Assembly (NCBI GenBank): GCA_024653675.1
Contig: JANLIB010000138.1
Coordinates: 1-37,615, forward strand
DNA from: Gallionella sp.
GTDB taxonomy: Bacteria; Pseudomonadota; Gammaproteobacteria; Burkholderiales; Gallionellaceae
Length of the DNA: 37,615 nucleotides
Reading direction: 5' to 3'
Part shown: one piece after another, positions 1-9,622 of the stretch
Layout of the letters: each line of letters opens with the position of its first letter
How positions within the stretch are numbered: position 1 is the first letter of the stretch
Position numbers and translations under genes: made by a program
Notes under the pieces: model-generated
The model's database searches: none
The model's input: only the letters and a program-made list of their open reading frames with translations
What the model was told of the DNA's origin: nothing

Positions 1-93
1 GCGCTTTAACGCCGGAAATCCTGTGGCGCCATTACGCCGACAATCTACTGGCGCCTTTATGCCGGAAACGAAATGGCTCCATGATGCCGAAAG
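1..93. repeat. Four degenerate direct repeats with exact 25-bp period (consensus TGGCGCCwTTAyGCCGgAAA); possible end of an IS21-like element
   Basis: Copies at ~1-18 (truncated by window start), 24-43 tggcgccattacgccgacaa, 49-68 tggcgcctttatgccggaaa, 74-93 tggctccatgatgccgaaag; spacing 25 bp each. IS assignment is inference. Confidence 0.5.
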
Positions 94-123
94 TTCACAG
101 GAGCCAAGCCATGCAGCCATCCC

Positions 124-288
124 GTGTTGGGCAAAGCGAGCGGCATACGCAGAATCGCCCTGTTCCGCGAGAAACTCGGCTACGACTATCTCGGCGGCTG
201 GACTGGCTGCGCGAATAGCAACATCGAAATCATGCGCGCCTTCGCACGGTTGCGGCAGATGCTTGCCCTTACGCCTACCTTTAGCTGA
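124..288 (+). pseudogene. Possible C-terminal remnant of an ORF6N-domain-like protein
   Basis: Open frame ending ...SNIEIMRAFARLRQMLALTPTFS*; the 'IxIMRAFxRLRxML' motif resembles ORF6N-domain proteins; no plausible full-length gene. Confidence 0.25.
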
Positions 289-419
289 CACATAGGCGAG
301 CTGCAAACACCCGCGTTTGCCCCAGTGAAAAGCTCTCGCCAGACGACATCTTGACTGGGAATAAAAAATGCCATACTGTCCGCAAAAGTTCCCAGATAAT
401 CACCGGACAGAAAATAGCC

Positions 420-2471
420 ATGAATGCCGCCCTTACCCTCGTCAGCGATCAAGACCCCGTACTTTCCTATCTGTATGAAGCCCGTAAACACCATACACAG
501 GCAGCCATCGCCAAGCATTTGGGCGTTGGGATTCGTACCATCAGCCGATGGGAAGCCCGGCAAACCAGCCCTCCCGCCTACTTGGCTCATGCGTTGCAGC
601 AATTATTGCCATTCGGAGAGGAAAGCCCCGAAGGCGCATTCGACTTCATAGACCTGTTCGCGGGCATCGGTGGCCTGCGCAAGGCATTTGAACAAATCGG
701 CGGGCGTTGCGTATTCTCCAGCGAGTGGGACACCTACGCACAGAAAACCTATGCCGAAAACTTCCGCGATGGACACCCTATTGCCGGGGACATTACCCAA
801 GTGCAGGCCGCCGACATTCCTGACCACGACGTACTGCTGGCTGGTTTTCCCTGCCAGCCCTTTTCGATTGCCGGAGTTTCGAAGAAGAATGCGCTGGGTA
901 AAGCACACGGCTTTGCCTGCGAAACACAGGGCACACTGTTTTTTGACGTGGCACGCATCATCGAAACAAAACGTCCGCGCGCCTTCCTGCTGGAGAACGT
1001 CAAGAACCTTGTTTCCCACGACAAAGGCCGCACCTTCGATGTCATCCGCCGCACTCTGACCGAAGTGCTGGGCTACCACATCCACTATCGCGTCATAGAC
1101 GGCGCGCACTTCGTCCCGCAACATCGCGAGCGCATCCTCATCGTCGGCTTCCGCGAGCCGATGGCATTCGATTTCGACGCACTACCCCTGCCACCCAAAG
1201 GCCAGCGCACACTCAAAGACATCCTGCACCGCACCGACGGCAGCGAACCTGTTTTGCCGTGGGACGAATCAAGATTCTTCGACCACAAAAAACAGCGCCA
1301 GCTGGACAAATACACCCTCACCGACCACCTCTGGCTCTACTTGCAGAACTACGCCGCGAAGCACCGCGCCAAGGGCAACGGCTTCGGCTTTGGTCTAGTC
1401 AAATCCGGAGACGTGACGCGTACTTTATCGGCGCGTTACTACAAGGACGGCTCGGAAATACTTGTGTATCAAGGCACGCGCAAAAACCCGCGCCGACTCA
1501 CGCCCAGAGAATGCGCGCGGCTGATGGGCTACCCCGACACGTTCAGGATTCCGGTGTCGGATACGCGGGCATACCAATTATTTTCTCAAGCGGCGGTTGT
1601 GCCGATGGTCGAATATGCGGCTAAACTGATGGTATCGCAACTCAACTTAGGGGAGAAGGCATCGGAAGCTGTCGAAGTGCCGAAAGACATCATGGCTAAA
1701 GGACTTTGGACAAAAGAGCAAGTAAAGCTGGCTTTCTACTTATATTGTCAGCTCCCATATGGACGAATATACGGACGCAACCCGGAAATAATCGCACTGG
1801 CAAAAGTCATCAGCCGCACGCCTGATGCGGTGGCGATGAAGATGCTTAACATCGCAAGCCTTGATCCTGCCATTACGAGTACGGGGCGAGTAGGCTTGGG
1901 AAATGCATCGGCATTGGATCGCGAGGTATGGGATGAATTCCACTCAGATTGGGAAAGGCTTGCCGTGGAATGCCAACTACTCCGGCAGCAACTAGACAAA
2001 AATACCGTGGGGGATTTGGAGCAGGAAGATGATGAGCTAGTGCCAGATGATTTCACTGGAGAAACACGGCAAGTTCTAACAACACAGAGAATCAAGCAGC
2101 ATTTTTTTCGCCGCGCCGTGTTGAGCAGTTATCGTGGACGTTGCTGCATGTCTGGCCTGTCCGAGCCGCGCCTGTTGGTTGCCAGCCATATTGTGCCGTG
2201 GAGTAAAGACAAAGCGAATCGCCTGAATCCAAGTAATGGCCTGTGCCTTTCGGCAATTCACGACAGAGCTTTTGATAAGGGGCTGATAACGCTCACCGAT
2301 GACTTCAAGATCGTTGTCTCGGAGGAGCTAAAGCGGAAGAATGAGACTTTCATAATAGAAGTTCTGTTGCCGTTGAATGGCCGTACAATTGAACCGCCAG
2401 AACGCTTCGCACCGCAAGCTGAGTTTATCGCGTGGCATAGAAAAGAACTCTTCGTGGACAACCGGAAGTAG
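420..2471 (+). CDS. DNA (cytosine-5-)-methyltransferase of Dcm/M.EcoRII type with N-terminal HTH and fused C-terminal HNH endonuclease domain
   Basis: HTH 'QAAIAKHLGVGIRTISRWE'; C5-MTase motifs FIDLFAGIGGLRKAF, AGFPCQPFSIAGVSKKNALGKAHGFACETQGTLFFDV, ENVKNL, PQHRERI; C-terminal HNH_2-like GRCCMSG...ASHIVPW...NGLCLSAIHDRAFD. ORF starts at 351; ATG at 420 preferred. Confidence 0.9.
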   Translation: MNAALTLVSDQDPVLSYLYEARKHHTQAAIAKHLGVGIRTISRWEARQTSPPAYLAHALQQLLPFGEESPEGAFDFIDLFAGIGGLRKAFEQIGGRCVFSSEWDTYAQKTYAENFRDGHPIAGDITQVQAADIPDHDVLLAGFPCQPFSIAGVSKKNALGKAHGFACETQGTLFFDVARIIETKRPRAFLLENVKNLVSHDKGRTFDVIRRTLTEVLGYHIHYRVIDGAHFVPQHRERILIVGFREPMAFDFDALPLPPKGQRTLKDILHRTDGSEPVLPWDESRFFDHKKQRQLDKYTLTDHLWLYLQNYAAKHRAKGNGFGFGLVKSGDVTRTLSARYYKDGSEILVYQGTRKNPRRLTPRECARLMGYPDTFRIPVSDTRAYQLFSQAAVVPMVEYAAKLMVSQLNLGEKASEAVEVPKDIMAKGLWTKEQVKLAFYLYCQLPYGRIYGRNPEIIALAKVISRTPDAVAMKMLNIASLDPAITSTGRVGLGNASALDREVWDEFHSDWERLAVECQLLRQQLDKNTVGDLEQEDDELVPDDFTGETRQVLTTQRIKQHFFRRAVLSSYRGRCCMSGLSEPRLLVASHIVPWSKDKANRLNPSNGLCLSAIHDRAFDKGLITLTDDFKIVVSEELKRKNETFIIEVLLPLNGRTIEPPERFAPQAEFIAWHRKELFVDNRK

Positions 2472-2473
2472 CC

Positions 2474-2896
2474 ATGATGCGGCGCACAAAAAAACAGGCT
2501 GAGCTACCAAGTGACGCTCCAATTGAGCGTTGCGTTTTTGAGTACCTTTACCGCGACGCATCCAACTATAAGGCTTGGGGAACAATTCTCTTGTCAGGCG
2601 CTCCATCGCAAAATGACATAGAGATATTGCGCGCTAGTTTGGATTCGGATACATACTTTGTCGCAGAGCAAGTAGGCATTCCAGCAGTTTACAAAGAGCT
2701 GTGGAATTTATCCGGCGGCATCACCAGTGACGATCATGCATTACATGAGTTTGTGGCACTTCGAGTAGCAACTGAGGATGAAAGAAGAGCTTTGCCTTTA
2801 TTTGGCGAGCTATCGAGTTTGCTCAACACTTTCTACTCCGTAACCAAGTGGGATTATTCGCTATCGCCGAATTTTGAGACTTGCTTCTGGCGTTAA
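2474..2896 (+). CDS. Hypothetical protein immediately downstream of the MTase-HNH fusion
   Basis: 140-aa ORF starting 2 nt after the MTase-HNH stop, same strand. Confidence 0.6.
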   Translation: MMRRTKKQAELPSDAPIERCVFEYLYRDASNYKAWGTILLSGAPSQNDIEILRASLDSDTYFVAEQVGIPAVYKELWNLSGGITSDDHALHEFVALRVATEDERRALPLFGELSSLLNTFYSVTKWDYSLSPNFETCFWR

Positions 2897-2907
2897 ATAT
2901 TTCATGA

Positions 2908-3285
2908 CGGATTGCTTTTGAAGAACAAGCGGTAACGGGAGGCCGTCGCCCGGATTTTGTGCTGCCGAGCCTTGTGGTTCTGAAGGCTAAAAAAAGGACA
3001 TTCGAAGAAGCGATGGTGCTCTCGGCAAAAACCACCCTTCGTGAACGCTGGAAACAGGTGGCAATGGAGAAATTCAACTGCGCGCTATTCTTGGCAACCG
3101 TCGATGACCGTGTATCTTCGGCTGCGATTGATGACATGAGCACTCAGGGGATTCATCTGGTTGTTCCCGAGTCCCTGAAAAAATCGAAGGAAACATGCTA
3201 CGTCGGCAAGACAAACGTAATCACGTTCCGCGAATTTTTCGACGAGGAGATTTCTTCGAAAAGACCAAGCTTCCGGCGAGCCTGA
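2908..3285 (+). pseudogene. N-terminally truncated EcoRII C-terminal-domain-like restriction endonuclease remnant
   Basis: Frame open from 2908 (stop at 2905-2907): RIAFEEQAVTGGRRPDFVLPS...LSAKTTLRERWKQV...GIHLVVPESLK...ITFREFFDEE; the PDF...AKTT.RERW pattern resembles the EcoRII-C PD-(D/E)XK core. First ATG (2959) lies after the PD motif. Confidence 0.65.
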
Positions 3286-3329
3286 GCATGCAGCGTCTTC
3301 CGCCGCGAGAATCCTATTCTACATTCTGC

Positions 3330-3770
3330 CTATAGTTTGATTGGATTGATCGCACCCGCGAGTGTTATCGAAAACATTGCAGGTGGTTTGACCACACGGG
3401 CTTTTCTAATCAGTTTTGGATAAACGGCTGTGACGAGCGCAGCGGTGTCGGCGGCGGAAGCGTCGCCTGAGGTGAGCACGAAGCCAATCACACCGTGGTC
3501 TTGGAATGCGCGGAGTTCATTGGGTTTGCGCCGGATGTTTTTGTCGCGGGTCAGCACGATCCAGCCTTGCTTGCCTGCAGCTTCAAGCCATTTTTCATCC
3601 GGGCAGGCGGGTTCGAATTTTTCATGGTGGGGGATGAAGGGTGCGCCAATTGTTGTCAGCGCTTCACCGAGCTTGTGGCTCCACGCACACCGGTCAATGA
3701 AAAGTACCGGAGTATCAGGCGGCGCGGCGTTGTTCGAAGCGGAGCGCTTCTTCGATTTCTTCTTCGTCAA
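3330..3770 (-). CDS. PIN-like (VapC45/DUF5615-type) putative toxin
   Basis: VLFIDRCAWSHKLGEAL...DEKWLEAAGKQGWIVLTRDKNIRRKPNE...GVIGFVL; TTG start at 3770 proposed (MTKKKSKKRSASNN...), which overlaps the upstream gene. Confidence 0.65.
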   Translation of the reverse strand: MTKKKSKKRSASNNAAPPDTPVLFIDRCAWSHKLGEALTTIGAPFIPHHEKFEPACPDEKWLEAAGKQGWIVLTRDKNIRRKPNELRAFQDHGVIGFVLTSGDASAADTAALVTAVYPKLIRKARVVKPPAMFSITLAGAINPIKL

Positions 3771-4428
3771 CGCCGTAGTCCTTTGCCATTTCAACCAGTG
3801 TATCGCCAGCCCTGAAGCGACCAACAATTACCTCTGTGGGTACGGCCACATCGGATAGCACTGGGCGACCAAAGGAAAGCCGTGGGTCAATGACGATGGA
3901 CTTTGGTTGTTTTGCATCCGGCGTAGTGCTGCGACTGAAAGGGAACAACCGGATAGGCATACCGCTGCGATCTCTTTCGATACGGGCGAGAGCGACTGCG
4001 AAGTCACCCCGCAGAGCTTCTTGCCCCTGTTTTGAAACATTCAGCAAGTGCGGGGCGTGTTCAACAAACAGGTCAACGCCGTTGGTTTTGAATTGCTTGT
4101 CGATCAATGGCCTGTCAGTACCGAGTTGTGTTCGCAAATAGCTAATGCTATCGCGGACTTTGGACAAGGAAATTTTGTGACGCCGACGAATGGCCGACAG
4201 GACATGCAGCTCACACAAGTTGGCAAAGGAAAGCAGCCGCGCGTTTGAGTCGGCTGGCTGTATCACAGACTTGAATCGCTTCGGCGAACCGGAGGCCAAA
4301 TGATAGGCTTGACCGAAGCACCAGGCTTTTACGGTCGCAACGGGCAGATTGAGGATGCGCGCAACCTCACTTACGGGGTATGCCGGATTATCGAAAACGG
4401 AGACTCGCTTTACAGGCTGATTGGTCAT
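3715..4428 (-). CDS. DUF433 domain protein with N-terminal HTH, putative antitoxin
   Basis: SEVARILNLPVATVKAWC HTH; C-terminal 'SIVIDPRLSFGRPVLSDVAVPTEVIVGRFRAGDTLVEMAKDYGVDEEEIEEALRFE' DUF433 signature. Confidence 0.8.
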   Translation of the reverse strand: MTNQPVKRVSVFDNPAYPVSEVARILNLPVATVKAWCFGQAYHLASGSPKRFKSVIQPADSNARLLSFANLCELHVLSAIRRRHKISLSKVRDSISYLRTQLGTDRPLIDKQFKTNGVDLFVEHAPHLLNVSKQGQEALRGDFAVALARIERDRSGMPIRLFPFSRSTTPDAKQPKSIVIDPRLSFGRPVLSDVAVPTEVIVGRFRAGDTLVEMAKDYGVDEEEIEEALRFEQRRAA

Positions 4429-4464
4429 GGGTGAATGATAACCCGAACGGCATCCGTTGCAAAC

Positions 4465-6467
<2,003 letters not shown>

Positions 6468-6616
6468 AGCGAGGTTGCAAGTTAAAGCAAAGGCTGGGTA
6501 AAAGCAAGAGAGGCGTATTTGCCGGCACATCAATTGAGCAGTCGGGCCAGCCTTGCTATACTGCCGCAGCAGATGCACACTGAACGACGCGCGATTTTCG
6601 GGAGGAGATTTTGGAC

Positions 6617-7264
6617 ATGGAACAAGCACGCTTCAATATGATAGAGCAGCAAATACGCCCGTGCGATGTGCTGGAAGGGCGCATTCTGGAATTGCTCAAA
6701 CACGTTCGCCGCGAACAATTCGTGCCGAATGGCATGAAGGAATTGGCGTTTGCCGATATGGAGATTCCGCTGGGCTACGGAGTATCAATGTGGCAGCCCA
6801 AGCTGGAAGCGCGCGCCGTGCAGGAATTGCATCTCGGCCGCGACGACGGGGTGCTGGAGGTGGGCACCGGCAGCGGTTACCTGACCGCGCTGCTGTCCGC
6901 GCTGGCCGGGCATGTGACGACGGTCGAGATTGTGCCGGAACTGAGCGCCGCAGCCAAACATAGGCTGGCCATCAATCGCCACGATAACATTACCTTTGAG
7001 GCAGGCGACGCATCGCATGGCTGGGGCAACGGTGTGAGTTACGATGTCATTGTGCTGACCGGTTCCACGCCGGTATTGCCTGAGGCATTCCAGAAAAGCC
7101 TGAAAACCGGCGGGCGGTTGTTTGCTATCGTCGGCGACGCGCCGGTGATGGAGGCAAAGCTGATAACCCGTGTTGCGCCTGACACCTTTGAGACCAGGGA
7201 TATCATGGAAACCTGCGTCGCACCTTTGCGGAATGCCGAACAGCCAGATCGTTTCGTGTTCTGA
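6617..7264 (+). CDS. Protein-L-isoaspartate O-methyltransferase family protein
   Basis: MEQARFNMIEQQIRPCDVLEGRILELL...VLEVGTGSGYLTALLSALAGHVTTVEIVPEL; typical PCMT fold motifs next to tolC. Confidence 0.88.
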   Translation: MEQARFNMIEQQIRPCDVLEGRILELLKHVRREQFVPNGMKELAFADMEIPLGYGVSMWQPKLEARAVQELHLGRDDGVLEVGTGSGYLTALLSALAGHVTTVEIVPELSAAAKHRLAINRHDNITFEAGDASHGWGNGVSYDVIVLTGSTPVLPEAFQKSLKTGGRLFAIVGDAPVMEAKLITRVAPDTFETRDIMETCVAPLRNAEQPDRFVF

Positions 7265-7580
7265 AGCCAATAACGCGAAACTCGCGCAGCGATTCGTTTG
7301 CTTCCTCTTCCGCAGGAGTTGATAATTGCTTTTCTCGTTCGCTTCCTCGCCCGCTTGCGGGATAACCAGCGACTTGACTGGCGTCTCTTGCCAGATTAGT
7401 CGAATGGCTAGGAGTTCCACCAGAGGATTGAGGTGAGGGAAACGGGCATGGCAGATTTCATTATTCCTGGGAGGCAATTTGCCATGCCTGTCAGGCCGGG
7501 GTTGCGCAACCGGGGAGTAATCTGTAGTATTAGCAGAATCTAATATACCAATTGCTCATAAATCAGTGGCGCAAAACCCG

Positions 7581-8909
7581 ATGAAAATAATTCCATCAAG
7601 ACTGTTTCTGGCGATTCTTCTCGGCGCGAGCGGCTACGTTCAGGCGGACGACCTGCTGGAAACCTACCGTGCCGCGCAGGCCAACGACCCGCAGATCGCG
7701 GCGGCGTATGCCGCACAGCAAGCCGGCCGGGAAAAGCTGCCGCAGGGTCGCTCCCTGCTGTTGCCCTCGGTCAATCTCAGCGCGAACAGCACGTTTAACG
7801 ATCAAACCACCCAATATCAGGGAACGACTTTCCTGCCGGGCGGAACCAATCGCTACAACAGCAACGGCTATGGCGTGAGCCTGGTGCAACCATTGTTTCG
7901 CCAGCAGAACTGGCAGGCTTACAGCCAGTCCGAATTGCAGGTCGCGCAAGCCGAAGCGCAATACAGGATTGCAGAGCAGGATTTAATGTTGCGCGTCGCG
8001 CAGGCCTATTTCGACGTGCTGATCGCGCAGGACAGCGTGCGGCTCGCGGAGACGCAGAAAGCCGCCATCTCCGAACAACTGGAGCAAGCCAAACGTAATT
8101 TCGAAGTGGGCAGCGCCACGATCACCGATACGCTTGAAGCGCAGGCGCGTTACGACCTGACCGGCGCGCAGGAGATCGCCGCGCAGAACAACCTGGAAAT
8201 CAAACGGCGCGCCTTGCAGCAACTGATCAATGCGATGCCGAAAGACCTCGCCCACCTGGGCAGGGAATTCCAGATGGAAGCCCCGCAACCCGCCGACATG
8301 GAAAAATGGGTGGACGATGCGCAGTCGAACAGCCCGCAACTCGCCGTTGCCCGTGCGGCGGACGAACTGGCGGAAAAGGAAGTGGCGCGCAATCGCGGCG
8401 GACATTACCCGACGGTGGATCTGGTGGCGAACTATTCCAGCAACAATGCCAACGGCGGCAGCTTCGGCGTGGGCAGCGAAACCACCAGCAAGAGCGTCGG
8501 CGTGCAACTGAATATGCCGCTGTTCCAGGGCGGCGCGGCGAATTCCAGATGGCGCGAAGCGCAAGCGAATCGCGAGCGCGCCAGGCAGGAGCTGGAAAAC
8601 GCCCGCCGCAACGTCGCGACGCAAACCCGCCAGGCTTTTCTCGGCGTGGCCAGCGGCATCGCCCAGGTCAAGGCCTTGCAGCAGGCGCTCGCTTCCAGCG
8701 AGAGCGTGCTGGAAGCGAGCAAGCTGGGACAGGAAGTCGGGGTGCGCACCAACCTCGACGTGCTGAATGCGCAACAGCAGCTCTATTCGACCCGGCGCGA
8801 CCTGTATCAGGCTCAATACAATTATCTTCTCAGCCAGCTGCGTTTGAAGGCGGCGGTGGGTTCGCTCGGCGAAGAAGACCTGAACAAGGTCAATCAGGCG
8901 CTGGATTGA
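7581..8909 (+). CDS. tolC: TolC family type I secretion outer membrane protein
   Basis: Signal-like N-terminus plus DDLLETYRAAQANDPQIAAAYA, two OEP repeats, SVGVQLNMPLFQGG, NLDVLNAQQQLYSTRRDLYQAQYNYL. Confidence 0.92.
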   Translation: MKIIPSRLFLAILLGASGYVQADDLLETYRAAQANDPQIAAAYAAQQAGREKLPQGRSLLLPSVNLSANSTFNDQTTQYQGTTFLPGGTNRYNSNGYGVSLVQPLFRQQNWQAYSQSELQVAQAEAQYRIAEQDLMLRVAQAYFDVLIAQDSVRLAETQKAAISEQLEQAKRNFEVGSATITDTLEAQARYDLTGAQEIAAQNNLEIKRRALQQLINAMPKDLAHLGREFQMEAPQPADMEKWVDDAQSNSPQLAVARAADELAEKEVARNRGGHYPTVDLVANYSSNNANGGSFGVGSETTSKSVGVQLNMPLFQGGAANSRWREAQANRERARQELENARRNVATQTRQAFLGVASGIAQVKALQQALASSESVLEASKLGQEVGVRTNLDVLNAQQQLYSTRRDLYQAQYNYLLSQLRLKAAVGSLGEEDLNKVNQALD

Positions 8910-8970
8910 GTCAGCCAATAATAAATTTGAAATCCGTTTGGGCTGGTCTGGCTCAGCTTTGATAGCTTTG

Positions 8971-9182
8971 GTAGGGTGGGCGCAGCCCACGTGATCGCAG
9001 AAATTACCGAAGGGCGCCTCTATTTACCCCAAAATCCTGAGCGAGACAAGGCGCGAAAGAAATTTTAGCGCGCCACATATGTTTGATATGTAAGCGTTAA
9101 AATTTCTTGAGCAACGCCGTATCGCGACGGAGTTTGGATTAATAGAGGTGCCCCGAAGTTACGTGGGCTGCGCCCACCCTAC
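8971..9182. repeat. ~212-bp MITE-like imperfect palindromic element
   Basis: Perfect 22-bp terminal inverted repeats gtagggtgggcgcagcccacgt (8971-8992) / acgtgggctgcgcccaccctac (9161-9182), inner arms also complementary (e.g. gcgcctctatt.. / aatagaggtgcc..; aagaaatttta / taaaatttctt), apex ACATAT-GTTTG-ATATGT at 9075-9091. Confidence 0.85.
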
Positions 9183-9215
9183 ACGAGTTGCCCAATCGAT
9201 AAACTGTTTTCCCGC

Positions 9216-9244
9216 TTGACAGATTCCATCTGTAGCTGTTTAAA
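9216..9244 (+). promoter_or_regulatory. Predicted sigma70 promoter upstream of the EPS MarR regulator
   Basis: TTGACA (9216-9221), 17-bp spacer, TTTAAA (9239-9244). Confidence 0.5.
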
Positions 9245-9274
9245 TGTGCGCTGTTCACCCAATGAACGCACCCC

Positions 9275-9622
9275 ATGTTCGACGATAACACCAGCTACGG
9301 TTTGCTCAAAACACTGGAAGACAATCCCAGCCTTTCGCAAAGGGATCTGGCGAAGCGTCTGGGTATCAGCCTGGGCAAAGTCAATTTCTGCCTCAATGCC
9401 CTGATCGAAAAGGGCTGCCTGAAGGTCAATAATTTCCGCAACAGCGATAACAAACTGGCGTATGCCTATCTGCTCACCCCGCGCGGGGTCGAACAAAAAG
9501 CACGCATGACCGTGGAGTTTTTGCAGGTTAAATTGCAGGAGTACGAGCAGTTGCGCGCGGAAATAAACGAACTGAAACGCGAGGCGGAACAACAGGGTTT
9601 GCTGGAGAACATACATGAGTGA
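9275..9622 (+). CDS. MarR family EPS-associated transcriptional regulator
   Basis: 115 aa wHTH '[35 protein letters not shown]', followed by the polysaccharide cluster. Confidence 0.88.
   Translation: MFDDNTSYGLLKTLEDNPSLSQRDLAKRLGISLGKVNFCLNALIEKGCLKVNNFRNSDNKLAYAYLLTPRGVEQKARMTVEFLQVKLQEYEQLRAEINELKREAEQQGLLENIHE

Noticed and set aside
6785-7477. 230-aa minus-strand ORF across the pcm-like gene and the pcm-tolC gap
   Set aside because: Mostly antisense to the methyltransferase; no family motif recognised.
7500-7511. Palindrome ggttgcgcaacc upstream of tolC as a terminator or operator
   Set aside because: Short, no U-tract, no supporting partner site.
7983-8990. 335-aa minus-strand ORF opposite tolC
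   Set aside because: Fully antisense to a clear TolC; compositional ORF of high-GC DNA.
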